64,000 bases of DNA, taken from NCBI GenBank assembly GCA_026315105.1, contig CM048744.1, positions 359,477,168 through 359,541,167 of the forward strand, read 5' to 3'. Source of the DNA: Locusta migratoria (lineage: Eukaryota; Arthropoda; Insecta; Orthoptera; Acrididae). A program made the translations under genes and the position numbers. The notes under the pieces were generated by a model. The model searched no databases, was not told the DNA's origin, and saw nothing but the letters and a program-made list of their open reading frames with translations. Shown piece after piece: positions 39,790 to 50,281 of this stretch (position 1 is the stretch's first letter; the number at the start of each line of letters is the position of its first letter).

Positions 39790-41290
39790 CTCGGAGAGTA
39801 AGTTCCGTTTGTTGATGAAAAAGGAACCGATCACGGACAAAGAAAGCAATTTATTTCATGAAAGTCTATAACACACTACTTTTCAACATAGTCCCCGTAA
39901 TTCTGTAGGCTTTTGTCATGTGCGTGATATGTTGTTGTTGTAGTTGTGGTCTTCAGTCCGGAGATTGGTTTGATGCAGCTCTCCACAATACCCTATCCTG
40001 AGCAGGCCTCTTTAACTCTACATTAGAACTGCAACCTACATCTGTCTGAATCTGCTTACTGTATCCATCTCTTGCTCTTCCTCTGCGGTTTTTACCCCAC
40101 ACACTTCCCTCCAAAGCTAAATTCACAATTCCTTGGCGTCGAAAAATGTGTCCTACCAATCGATCCCTTCTTTTAGTCAAGGTATGCCAGAAATTCCTTT
40201 CCTCTCCAATTCTGTTCAATACCTCTTCATTAGTTACGTGATCCACCAACCTAATCTTCAGTATTATTCTATAGCACTACATTTCAAAAGCCTCTATCTT
40301 CTTCCTGTCCACACTATTTATCGTCCATGTTTCACTCCCATACAAGGCAACACTCCATACTAATGCCATCAGAAAGGACTTCCTTAGGCTTAAATCAATA
40401 TTCGTTGTTAACAAATTTCTGTTTTTCAAGAACGCTTTTCTACCCATTGCCATTCTGCATTTTATATCCTCTGTACTGCGACCATCATTTCCTAGTTTAC
40501 TGCCCAAGTAACAAAACTCATCTACCTCCTTTATTGTTTCATTACCTAATCTAATTCCTTCAGCATCACCTGATTTTCTTAGACTACACTCCATTACCCT
40601 AGTTTTGCTCTTGTTAATGTTCATTTTATACGCACCTTTCAACACACTTTCTATTCCGTTCATTTGCTCTTGCAGGTCCTTTGCTGTCTCTGACAGAATT
40701 ACTATGTCGTCGGAAAAACGCAATGTTTTTAATTCTTCGCCTGAACTTTAATTCCTTCTCCTAATTTCTCCATGCTTTCCTTTATAGCTTGCTCAATGTA
40801 CAAATTGAATAACATTGGAAAAAGGCTAAGTTTATGTATTCCTTCGTCATAGAATATTACCGCAAGTGTTGTCAACCATGTAGTAGGATGTTATTTTACC
40901 TCTTCATAGCTATTGAAGCGCTTAGGACCAACGAACGACTTCAGTTGCCAAAAGAAATGAAAACCGCTAGGAGCGAGGTCGGGACAGAATGGACGATGGC
41001 CAAAATCTCTGAAGGAGTTGTTTTGGGGTACTACAGATGGACGCACACTTCATTATTCGTCTTGCACTTGATCATGAGTTTCCATATATTGTCGGACCCA
41101 TCTTCTCACCATTGAAGCACTCGTTGAATTTTCTCGGTAAACCTAGTCATGAATGTTATTTGGATTTTTAGCATTCAGAAAACGAATTATACATCCCATT
41201 TCAAACGCGGCCGGATTTTCGTTCAACGATGCCATTATAAACAGTCAATACGTACAATACACAACACAGAGGGAGATCGAAATATCGTTA
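39790..41290 (-). mobile_element. Mariner-like DNA transposon remnant, interrupted by RTE
   Basis: The minus strand reads FGHRPFCPDLAPSGFHFFWQ then LKSFVGPKRFNSYEEVK near 40890-41010, the PDLAPSDFHLF block of mariner transposases (catalytic Asp position reads G here). Then WLTTLAVIFYDEGIHK leads up to the RTE edge near 40832. The expected next block (YRITGTMLKSS-type end, LQNYGDYVEK in another frame) lies at 39850-39930, on the other side of the RTE. Terminal repeats were not fixed. Confidence 0.72.
39931..40829 (-). mobile_element. RTE-type retrotransposon, 5'-truncated, nested in mariner-like element
   Basis: The 3' end is at 39931 with a GTTGTTGTTG (CAA on the minus strand) tail. Minus-strand frames: LRFSDDIVILSETAKDLQEQ (RT F.DD motif, SDD here), MNINKSKTRVMECSLRKSGD, EVDEFCYLGSKLGNDGRSTE, WSVALYGSETWTINSVDRKK (40277-40723). 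Then HVTNEEVLNRIGEERNFWHT, RDRLVGHIFRRQGIVNLALE and AASNQSPD at the end (39953-40249). This is the C-terminal third of an RTE ORF. Confidence 0.88.
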
Positions 41291-41299
41291 TTTCGTTAT

Positions 41300-42165
41300 G
41301 AGTGGTACTGTGATCCTAACAGTGTCGCGAAAAAACCTGGAATCATATTTTCGGAATTCGTTTGGAATACATCGCCCCCAACGGCGAGCCGTTAATTTAA
41401 CTGTTATGATCAGCATTCCTACCACTTTAGCAGATGTGATTGTTGTTTCAGTAATGAAAAAGATTATACTTACAATTTTCAGGAATTATTTAAATATACA
41501 CCTGGATTAGACAATTTTTATAACTAGTATTGCCTGGGGTCGAAAATCGACCAATTGTGTTTACAATGGTCACTGGAGGTAAAATTTTACGCATCATGTC
41601 GGCGGCCTCGCGTGATTATGTTGGCAACATCAACAATACGATAGAAAATCTTTGCCCATTTGTTCGAACCACATAGAGTGACTCTATTAGTGTATCGTAC
41701 AGATCATGAAGTAAAGAAATAATGCTGTTCCTGCTTTATGGTTGACAGATTCTTGTATGTACCCTCGTCCGCTCAGTAAAAGTACTTGCCCTCGTAAAGC
41801 AAAGATTCCATGAGAAAACATCAGCATTGTCAAGCGAGTGGCTAAATTGAAGACTCACAGGATTCTCACTATTCAGCATCTGTTGCCAACATTATCTTAG
41901 GAGGCCGCTGAGATATTTGGTAAAATTTACTCGGCACTGGGAGGTATGAAACGGTATCTTTTATGTGTTAAGGAAAATTCCTGACACAATAAGAACAAAT
42001 AAAAACGGAAGTATATATTTCTCATGCCATTTTCGAATTATATAACTTTCATTAGCCTAATATTTGAGTTAGAACTACAATGTAGGTGTTCGCATATTTA
42101 TACAATGCCGAGAAATAATGTTATTTCTGTACTGCGATATTCAGAATTCCAGAGCTGACAACATG
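41300..42165. other. Unannotated stretch
   Basis: No domain or repeat end recognised. GGTCGAAAATCGACC at 41538-41552 is a short palindrome. Confidence 0.35.
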
Positions 42166-42308
42166 TCGACTTCGTAGTTCCACCCATGCACCGCTACATG
42201 CCTCCTCTCCCGGTGCATCATCATTTATATCGGCATTCTCGACTTCGTAGTTCCACCCGAGCACCGCTAGATGCTTCTCCCGGCGCATCATCCTTTATAT
42301 CGGCATTC
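42166..42308. repeat. Tandem duplication, two units of about 70-73 bp
   Basis: Unit 1 is 42166-42238 and unit 2 is 42239-42308. Both run from TCGACTTCGTAGTTCCACCC to TTTATATCGGCATTC. The units differ by a few substitutions and a 3-bp length change. Confidence 0.9.
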
Positions 42309-42686
42309 ATATGAAAACATCCATTTCCTTTAACCACTCTTATCCACTGCGAAAATGAAGCATTTGAACGGCACAAGAAAGAGAGTTGGAAGCACTCCAT
42401 ATTTCGATATTCACTTATTTTAATACGTTATTTGAATACTACAGATGCGCTGCATTACAGTGTCTTTGGTCGAGGCGAATAGCCAATCAGTGATTTGATT
42501 GTTTGAGAATGTAGAACTCGATCCAAGCTGTAGATAAGAAAATTTCTACTTCCTTGTACCACTTGTAATGGCTAAATGCACACATAATATTTATATTCGT
42601 GAAATCTAAGACAAATAATCTTTCGAATTATGTAACTTTAATTGGCCTTCTTGTAGGAATAAATTAGTAATCTGTACCACAATTTT

Positions 42687-42868
42687 CGTGTTTATATTAA
42701 TTCACAGCTTCAGTATTTCTTCCATCTAGCATGCGATCTACGAGATCTTTTTTTCATTAAAAAATCGTGTTTATATTAATTCACAGCTTCAGTATTTTTC
42801 CATCTAGCATGCGATCTACAAGATTTTTTTTCATTAAAAAAAAAAAAAAAATAAAAAAAAAAAAAAGC
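42687..42868. repeat. Tandem duplication, 79-bp period, ending in an A-rich run
   Basis: CGTGTTTATATTAATTCACA starts units at 42687 and 42766; they are almost identical through TCTAGCATGCGATCTAC. The second ends in an A-rich run (about 42836-42866). It lies some 400 bp from another two-unit duplication. Confidence 0.9.
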
Positions 42869-43274
42869 CACCATTTTTGACTGTAGTTTGGATTAGCGAT
42901 TATGATGCAAATCTCGGAACATATCTGTGGTAAATTGACGTAAGCGTCTACCGTAAATTTTGAAGATGTGTCATCGTTTGTGTTAAGTACACAAAACCCG
43001 TCGACGTCTTGCTGGTCCCTAAATACTCCAGTATTGACGACCCTGTATTGCAGGCTACCGCTGATACGCCACAGTACAGCGGGCTGCATACCGCGCAGGC
43101 GTTAACTGCCTCGAGCAATCCAGTAGCTATGGGTACCAAAGTTATATTACAATTTTAACAACTCAGTTCATCTAATAAACCTTGTACAAGCATTACATGC
43201 GACAGGAAGAGAACCCCTTACCACTGGAAGCAATTGCTCCATAGACGTGGCTTGCTAAGCCTACATCAGCTAAC

Positions 43275-43474
43275 AAGCCGCGCGGGACTAGCCGAGTGGT
43301 CTGGAGCGCCACGTTGCGTATCGTGCGGCCTCCCGCGCCAGGCATTCGAATCCTCCCTCGGCAAGGATGTTTTTGTTGTCTTTTGTATAAGCTAGTTCAT
43401 AAGTAGTTTATAAGTTTAGGGACTGATGACTCCGCAGTTAAGTCCCATAAGCGTAACAAATATTTGAATATTTT
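43275..43474 (+). mobile_element. tRNA-derived SINE with 9-bp target duplication
   Basis: Head GCGCGGGACTAGCCGAGTGG, B box GGCATTCGAATCCTCCC, the usual body, and tail AATATTTGAATATTTT. TCAGCTAAC flanks it (43266-43274, 43475-43483). The head differs from families 1 and 2, suggesting a further subfamily. Confidence 0.9.
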
Positions 43475-43483
43475 TCAGCTAAC

Positions 43484-44473
43484 CAACTCCGTCAGAGAGC
43501 GAACTACAAATCATTATATAAATACGCTGACATGAAACTGAGAGTAGAGATTTTTAACATTAATCATACAAGAAGACGAATGAAACGTACATTATTCGAA
43601 AGTTACTTTGTCATAGACGTTGCGAATATAAAAATTATGTGTGCACGTAGCCGTTAAGAGTGGTAATAAGAAAAAGAAATTTTAGGATGATACTCCAATT
43701 TATACAGAAGTTTTTCCACTATATTATAACCCGTTGTTCACGGCGTATTGGTACAGGTAAAAGTAGCTCAGTCAGTTAGTGGTTGCAATTCCAATCTTAC
43801 CCATTTTTTTCGCAATGGTCAATTCTTAACTTTTAAGTATGGTTTTTAAATATAATTAAACATTTCGGTTTATGACCGCAGTATTTTAATAAGTTTCAAG
43901 GACAAACATTTGAAAAAGTTGGGATTCTGTTAAGAAAACTAGTTTTCACACATGGTCAGCTTTATGTTGCAGCCAGTAGAATTCGATGGTTTGAAATTTT
44001 ATAATTGTGAACCTAGAGAACAAGGATATTTAGCGAATAATGAAAGGATTTTTACGAAAAAAAATTTTTTACTGAAGTTTTGTAATGCTAAAATGTGAAA
44101 TAAAGCAATTAATTCGCTCGTTTGTGTCTTTGATTCTCTCATGTTCCCTCTTTACCCTTTCTTTCGCCTGTTGTCATAGCATTCATATAAAACATATACA
44201 TCTGCAGTGCTCAATAAATACCAATTACATTTTTTTTTTTCATTTTCATTACTTTACAAACACAACTGATCGAATTTTGATCACAGGCAATACTAGTCAA
44301 CATAAATGTGACATACACAAATAAATTTAATAATAATGTGTATACAAAAAACTCTTAATATTTACATCTCAATAATAGTCGTGGCAAAAGTGTTAACAGT
44401 TCACTAACTCGCAAAACCAGTGAACCATGACTAACTGTACTACTAATATATCTAGTCCGGACAATATATAAAG
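43484..44473. other. AT-rich spacer
   Basis: Nearly 1 kb with no recognisable coding or repeat signal. A short plus-strand frame at 44085-44324 has no identifiable motifs. Confidence 0.4.
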
Positions 44474-45246
44474 GTTATATAGATGGAAGAAAATACCAGC
44501 AGCTGTATTCAAAATCTTTATTAAATTCCGTGCTACCGGTTTCGGAATTACATTACACAATCTTAAGGTTCCTAGCCGGTCAAGATAAAAAGTACAATAG
44601 TAACAATGTTAATCAACACATGCATTATGAAGTTGTGTAAAATATAATCGTCAGGGGAGTAAAAATAAGTCACAATAAGCTAAAGCAATTGTCAACCAAA
44701 GAATATGATATAAGGTCAATATGTAACAAATTGTTTCAAAAAAGGTACATTGTAGTGTCAATATAACGTAACATGGGGCTTTCCTTTTTGAAATTATGAA
44801 AAAAGGAAACAACAGGTGGGCAAACAACAAGCCACAATATGATAAAACAATTGTGCAACAATAAATATGATATAGCGTCACTATGTAACAAACTGCTTTC
44901 AAAAAACATTGTAGTGTCAATTATATCATGACGTGGGGCTTCCCTTTTTAAATTATATATTTGACACTACAATGTTTTTTGAAAGTAGTTTGTTACATAG
45001 TGACGCTATATCATATTTATTTTTGGACAATTGTTTTATCTTATTGTGACTTATTTTTACTCCCCTGACTATTCTTTTTTACATAACTTCATAATGCATG
45101 TGTTAATTAATATTGTTACTATTGTACTTTTTATCTTGACCGGCTAGGAACCTGAAGACTGTGTAATGTAACACCGAAACCGGTCGCACAGAATTTAATA
45201 AAGATTTTGAATACAGTTGCTGGTATTTCCATCCATCTATATAATC
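44474..45246. repeat. Large inverted-repeat (foldback) element with hammerhead-like motifs
   Basis: The left arm from TTATATAGATGG (44474) pairs with the right arm ending CCATCTATATAA (near 45243). Pairing includes ATTCAAAATCTTTATTAAAT, the CCGGTTTCGG / CCGAAACCGG block and GAGTAAAAATAAGTCACAAT. The left arm contains an internal duplication (GGGGCTTTCC near 44774 and GGGGCTTCCC near 44935), so it is longer. The right arm reads CCTGAAGACTGTGT, a loop, ACACCGAAACCGGTC. No coding sequence. It would form a very long hairpin RNA if transcribed. Confidence 0.85.
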
Positions 45247-45296
45247 GAAGCAGCTGCGTCCCAAACTATCCACTATGGAGAAAATTATATATAAAG

Positions 45297-45385
45297 GAAG
45301 TTCATAAGTAGTTTGTAAGTTTAGGGACTGCTGACCCGCAGTTAAGTCACTTAAGCTTAACAAACATTTGGACATTTTGAACAAT
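45297..45385 (+). mobile_element. 5'-truncated SINE (3' body and tail)
   Basis: Starts at AGTTCATAAGTAGTTTGTAA and continues to CATTTGGACATTTTGAAC. The tRNA-like head is missing. Confidence 0.8.
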
Positions 45386-46505
45386 GTATGAACCCTAACA
45401 GACGCTCGCTGCATGTTGATTTACAAACTGTTTACCCGAACTCATGCGTACGTATTTTCAGAGCCATCTTTGCTGTCAAGACATAACTACTCTGCGTAAC
45501 CGGTCCACTAGAGGACCAGCTGCCTTAGTGGTTTCATCGATGATGTGTCGCGATGGACTACACTTTTATTCGTGCAAGGGAGCGTCCCGCCAAGCAGTGT
45601 CATTGCTTAGGTCTGCTGTGAAAAACCCAGCGAGAAACAGATGATTTCTATCGGTAAACAAAATACTTCTATTTTTTTTTCTTTTCTATTTTTTTTTTCT
45701 TAAATTTTGAGCTGGTGATCTGCCATGTGTTTTAAGAACCATGAAAACTAGTTATATATGTGAAAGAGACCAAGAGACACCGAAAAGGTGCCAGATACAT
45801 TTTATAATGGTAAGACATAGATTTCGGACCCAAGTTTTAAACTGTGAGATACATCCAGGAGCATATATATATATTCTGGTTATAAACGGTAGACTGAAAC
45901 TGCAGAAATGTGAGAAAATAAGGAGATGGAACCTGGATAAAATGAGTGAACATGAGCTTCTTTAGATTCAGAGAGATCTTTAAGCAACAAGTGGAAAGTT
46001 TGGTAGGAGCTGACCTCGGAAAGGATCAGTTTGGATTTAATAGAAATTTAGGAAGACGGAAGGCAATACTTAGAATATTGGTTAAGGAAAGGCAAACCTA
46101 ATTTTCCTGCTTTTGTATATTTTGACGATGTTGACTGGAATACGCTCTTTCGAATTCTGAAGCCACCAGGGATAAAATATACGGAACGGAAGGTAATGTA
46201 CAACTTGTACAAAAAACTGACAGCAGTTGAAGAGCGTGAAAAGAAAGCATTGGTTGGGAAGTGCGTAAGATGTAATTATTCTATGTTTTCAACTTGTGCA
46301 TTAAGAAAGCTGTGAAGAAAAGAAAGTAGACATTCGGAGCAGGCATTAAAGTTTAGGGTGAGGAAAGAAGAAAATTTTGTTTTGCTGATGACATTGTAAT
46401 TCTATCAGAGACAGCAAAGGACCAATTGAATGAAACGTACAGTGTGTTTAAAGGAGCTTATAAGTTGAACATTAACAAGAACAAAACAAGGGTAATAAAG
46501 GGCAG

Positions 46506-46711
46506 CCACCGCGCCGGAGCGGCTGAGCGCATTGAGGCGCTATGCTACGATGCACGAGGCCGTTCCCCGTCGGGGGTTCGAATCCAACCACTGGCATGGA
46601 TGTTTGTGCTGTCTTTAATATCAGGTAGTTCATAAGTAGTTTGTAAGTTTAGGGACTGAAGACACCGCAGCTAAGTCCCAAAAGCTTCACAAACAGTTGA
46701 ACATTTGAAAG
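46506..46711 (+). mobile_element. tRNA-derived SINE inside RTE
   Basis: Head CCGGAGCGGCTGAGCGCATT, B box GGGGGTTCGAATCCAACC, body with TTTAGGGACTGAAGACACCG, tail GTTGAACATTTG. The head resembles a different tRNA-like type (GGCTGAGCG) from families 1 and 2. The RTE reading resumes at TACAGTCTAGGAAAATCAGG. Confidence 0.85.
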
Positions 46712-47308
46712 TACAGTCTAGGAAAATCAGGCGATCCTGAAGGAACTAAATTAGGGTAACGAAATAATAAAGGTGGTAGATGAGTTTCTTATTTGGGCAG
46801 TCAAATAACATATGACGGCCGCAGTGCAGAGGATATCAATTAATGGCAATGGGAAGAAAAGTGTTTTCGAAAAAGAGAAATCTCTTAACGTCGAATATAA
46901 ATTGAAGTGTAATGAAGACTTTTCTGAAGAGATATGTTTGGAGTATTGCATTGTACGGGAGTGAAAGTTGGACGATAAACAGTGCGGACAGGAAGAGAAT
47001 AGAGGCTTTTGAAATGTGGTGCTACAGAAGAATGCTGAAGATTAGGTGGGTAGATCGCGTAACTAGTGAAGACGTACTGAACAGAATTGGTGAAAAAAGG
47101 AATGTTTGGCCTACTTTGACTAAAAGAAGGGATCGATTGGTAGGACACATTCTTAGACTTCAAGGACTTGTGAAGTTAGCGTTGGAGTGAAGTGTGTGGG
47201 GTAAAAATCGCAGAGGGAGACCAAGAGATGGATACAGTAAGTAGATTCAAATGGATGTGGGTTGCCGTTTTATCAAGAGATGAAGAGGCTTGCTCAGGAT
47301 ACTGCGGC

Positions 47309-47326
47309 GGGGGGGGGGGGGGGGGG
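47309..47326. repeat. 18-nt G homopolymer
   Basis: Near the 3' end of the RTE copy, where other copies read GTAGGGAGGAGAG. It is an expansion and a likely sequencing or replication trouble spot. Confidence 0.95.
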
Positions 47327-47362
47327 AAGATGCATCAGTCTCCGGACTGGAGACCACAGGAA

Positions 47363-48067
47363 GAGAGATCTGGAATCATAGCAAATGAATATATACCGAT
47401 ATATACCGATGAGTCAAAGAATTTTTTTTTATTTCTGTGCCACATCTTTCGAAATAGACATTTGATACAAAAGTTAATGCACATGTCTCATCGTAGGCAA
47501 CTGACTACACATTTGTGTATAGTATCTTGCGAACACTGTAGACATGAGAACTTCTTCCGTATGTCCACATCGGCTGATGTTCAGCTAAGATTTTAGAGAG
47601 GATGCTCCTCACCTGTCAGGCATCTGCCGAGATTGTACCTACATTTTGAAACATATATGTTTAAATAAAATAAATAAAAATTAATTAAATTATTACGATC
47701 GAAACTAGTGTGTGTGCGAATGGACATCTCTTTTTGTGCTGATGCAACAATCGCTGTCTAGACTGGTAAAACACTGTGAATATAAAAACTTATGTGAATG
47801 TCTGAAATTCACGTAAGTAAGTAATATGGACAATCAGCCTGGCATCGACTGACTGCAATGAGTGTGACCCTGTTAGTGCGCTTAGCTACGCAAACATGAG
47901 TCTGGTTAATCAATGAATGACAAGTCCGGTTGTAGCAGAAGGTCCGATTCGTTGATCAGACAGACAAATACTTTATTAATTAAATTAAATACTGGCCAAT
48001 GTTTGACAAAATTTGATGCCGAAAATAAATGTGATCATGGGTGGACTAACTGACAATTTCTAACAGC
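47363..48067. other. Unannotated AT-rich stretch
   Basis: ATATACCGAT is doubled at about 47391-47410. A short frame reads EDAPHLSGICRDCTYILKHI near 47600-47660 but I cannot assign it. Otherwise nothing recognised. Confidence 0.35.
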
Positions 48068-48078
48068 GAGTGATAGCA

Positions 48079-48269
48079 AGCCGACCGCAGTGGCCGAGCG
48101 GTCTGCGGTGCACCAGTCACAGTCTGCACGGCCGTTACGGTTGGGGGTTCGAATCCCCCTCGAGCATGGATGTTTGTGTCGTCTTAGTATAAGGTAGTTC
48201 ATAAGTAGTTTATAAGTTTAGGGACTGATGACCCCGCAGTTAAGTCCCTTAAGCTTAACAAATATTTTT
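48079..48269 (+). mobile_element. tRNA-derived SINE, family 1, with 11-bp target duplication
   Basis: Head CCGCAGTGGCCGAGCGGTCT, B box GGGGGTTCGAATCCCCC, standard body and a tail ending AATATTTTT. GAGTGATAGCA flanks it (48068-48078, 48270-48280). Confidence 0.94.
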
Positions 48270-48405
48270 GAGTGATAGCAGTAGAATAACATGTAAGGGA
48301 ATGGCACAGGAAGACGCTAAAGTTAGCATTTATGCGTCTGTTAATTAATTAAAGATCAAAGTTTAGATTACTAATGTGACACAGACTGTGCATGACTTCT
48401 AATGC

Positions 48406-48610
48406 GCCGCGGTGGAGTAGCCGAACGGTCTAAAGCACCTCGCTGCGGAGCGCGCGGTTGCTCGCCGTGGAGGTTCGAGTCCTCCCTGGGGCATGGGTGT
48501 GTGTGTTTGTCCGTAGGTTAGTTTACCTAGGTTTAAGTAGTTTGTAAGCTACGGACTGATGACCACGCAGTTTGGTCCGATAGATTTACAATCATTTGAA
48601 CATTTTTTGT
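48406..48610 (+). mobile_element. tRNA-derived SINE, family 2, with 10-bp target duplication
   Basis: Near-consensus family 2: GCGGTGGAGTAGCCGAACGG, GGAGGTTCGAGTCCTCC, TTAGTTTACCTAGGTTTAAG and a TTTGAACATTTTTTGT tail. CTTCTAATGC (48396-48405) and CTTCTATTGC (48611-48620) flank it. Confidence 0.94.
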
Positions 48611-48752
48611 CTTCTATTGCAACGTTAGTGGCGATTGTGTTCTCGGATTGTGATACGTAACATCACGTGCTGTTAACAAGATCTACCTGATTAACAAACG
48701 AAATGTTGTGTAGTGAAAATAGTTCATTAGCTAAGTTGGGTGCAAACCACGA

Positions 48753-48920
48753 CGCACGAGAGTAGCCGAGCGGTCTGGAATGCCATGTTGCACTTCGCCA
48801 TACCTCTCGCGTCGGAGGTACGAATCCTCCGTCGGGCATGGATGTGTGTGATGCCTTTACGTTAGTGTAACTTAGTTTAAGAAACTTCCTGATTGTTGGG
48901 CCTGCAGAGTGATAAATGTC
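48753..48920 (+). mobile_element. tRNA-derived SINE, diverged
   Basis: Head CGAGAGTAGCCGAGCGGTCT, B box GGAGGTACGAATCCTCC, GGATGTGTGTGATGCC body and AACTTAGTTTAAG. The tail is degraded. It is the third SINE in about 850 bp. Confidence 0.78.
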
Positions 48921-48956
48921 GTTGAATGACAATGTAATGAAAGTTCCTGATCACTG

Positions 48957-49020
48957 CTCAAATTTTATTCAATAGCGCTACAGCTGTTTCAACATTTTGT
49001 CATTATCAAGCGCCTGTGTA
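48957..49020 (-). repeat. Hammerhead-like motif fragment
   Basis: In reverse complement: GCTTGATAATGACA, a short hairpin, TGTTGAAACAGCTGTAGCGC. GAAAC followed by a palindrome (ACAGCTGT) is the recurring layout. CTGAAGA is replaced by TTGATAA-like sequence. Confidence 0.35.
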
Positions 49021-49679
49021 TATAAGAATTACATTCATTAATTACAAATCAAATAATACGAAAATATACATAAAATTTTTGTTAAATATTTTCCTTATAA
49101 CTTACGTCTACGATGTTTGGACGTTATATGCTAACATCTGGCGTGACTGTTGTATAAACCTTATTGAAATATTTACGTATTTCGCAGTTGGATACGTTTT
49201 TTAGCTGCCAGGTTTTATGCAGCTAGTTACGCTAAAACGTTAAATTAAAGAAAACTTTTATATTTTGCGTAATGAACAACAGCTCTGCCAAAGATGTTTT
49301 CATACATATAGTAATAGACTAAGTTATCACAGACTTTTTAACGTTGACATTAGTCATGGAGGCTTATTTCGTTTTTAACTACCTCTGGTCATTTAGCATA
49401 TCTTTGCTTCTCAGCCTTTTTCATCGATAAAGTCAATAAAATTAACTAGATAATTTTTATGTTTGAAAAAAGTGTGTTCATTAAGTATTTCATTCTAATA
49501 ATTTTTTAGTGTGAATATATATTTCAAATTCGTCCAAAATATTCATTTCTATTCCCTTTGGTATTTATGTAATATCATAAGTGCATTTTCGATGTTAAGT
49601 ACTGAATGGTTTTCGTTTCTGAGATGTAAATAGAAACTAGACTGGTTGTTTTCACTTATTCTTACGTGTTTACGATATC
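49021..49679. other. AT-rich spacer
   Basis: No feature supported. It may be degraded Penelope-like sequence upstream of the fragment at 49680. Confidence 0.3.
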
Positions 49680-49890
49680 TTGTGAGGAAAAATATCCAAC
49701 ATAATTAACTAACTTTTCAAAAACACCAGAATTAAATTTTCCTTCCGCACTAATAACAATCTAAGAACAAAATTACACTTTGCATCCATCAGAAATTCCC
49801 CATACTTAGAACCAGGTATTTATAAAATCACTTGTTGACAACTGTAACAGTTTTACATTGGTCAGACCGGACGTAATTCCCTCAACTGAA
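49680..49890 (+). pseudogene. Penelope-like GIY-YIG fragment, second lineage
   Basis: Pieces of the plus strand read KHTRIKFSFRTNNNLRTKLH, then LEPGIYKITC, a stop, and FYIGQTGRNS. GIYKI.C....YIGQTGR is the GIY-YIG catalytic core of Penelope-like elements. It is diverged from the copies at 25.9 and 50.3 kb. Stops interrupt it. Confidence 0.75.
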
Positions 49891-49956
49891 GATGAATATC
49901 GACATTGTCTCGTTATACCAAAGGTATTAAACATAAGGAGCGGCATTGAATTAAAA

Positions 49957-50020
49957 TTTATGCTGTGGCCGGGATTCGAACCCGAGACCTCCTAATTAGA
50001 CCACTCAGCTAACACAGCGT
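49957..50020 (-). other. tRNA-like sequence lacking an anticodon arm
   Basis: In reverse complement: GCTGTG, an A-box-like TTAGCTGAGTGGTCTAATTA, then CGGGTTCGAATCCCG and CACAGC. Acceptor-like and T-stem pairings are good, but there is no room for an anticodon stem. It is therefore tRNA-derived repeat DNA rather than a tRNA gene. The flank GAATTAAAATTTATG resembles the flank of the tRNA-like inverted repeat at 58262-58575. Confidence 0.6.
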
Positions 50021-50104
50021 TGTAGCCAAAGCGACTACACGGAATGTCTTAAAGCAGGTATATACCGTATAAATAGGCATGAACAGACGTTGAGAACTCG
50101 GTTT

Positions 50105-50160
50105 TGGACTCGCCTTGAAGATGGCTGTAAGTTTTCCAGCCGAAATATAGGACGATGAAT
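50105..50160 (+). ncRNA. Hammerhead-like core in the left Penelope repeat
   Basis: TTGAAGA, stem TGGCTG/CAGCCG with a loop, GAAA, then a short segment before GAC. The first core base is T instead of C and helix I is poor, so it is probably degraded. Confidence 0.35.
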
Positions 50161-50281
50161 TGTCGCGGTCTCGGGTGCACTCCCGAAAGATGATGGAATA
50201 TTATGTCCGCCGGGAAAAATTCAAGAATCACAAGCTGATAGTTGTCACCACCCTGCTCAACGTGATGGGGTTCTTCGAACC

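Larger units (their letters stand above)
45725..47362 (+). mobile_element. RTE-type retrotransposon, degraded, with SINE insertion
   Basis: Plus-strand pieces in order: RDQETPKRCQIHFIMVRHRF (end of endonuclease, 45770), QQVESLVGADLGKDQFGFNR (RT, 45990), FADDIVILSETAKDQLNETY (RT FADD motif, 46378), a SINE at 46506-46711, then WSIALYGSESWTINSADRKR (46930), DVLNRIGEKRNVWPTLTKRR and RDRLVGHILRLQGLVKLALE. It ends at TCTCCGGACTGGAGACCACA. Large internal deletions and many stops are present. Confidence 0.82.

Noticed and set aside
40834..41115. 93-codon plus-strand ORF
   Set aside because: Antisense to the mariner-like PDLAPS block on the minus strand.
44474..45246. microRNA precursor
   Set aside because: The hairpin arms are hundreds of bases long and belong to a repeat family. 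Small RNAs are possible but a miRNA call is not supported.
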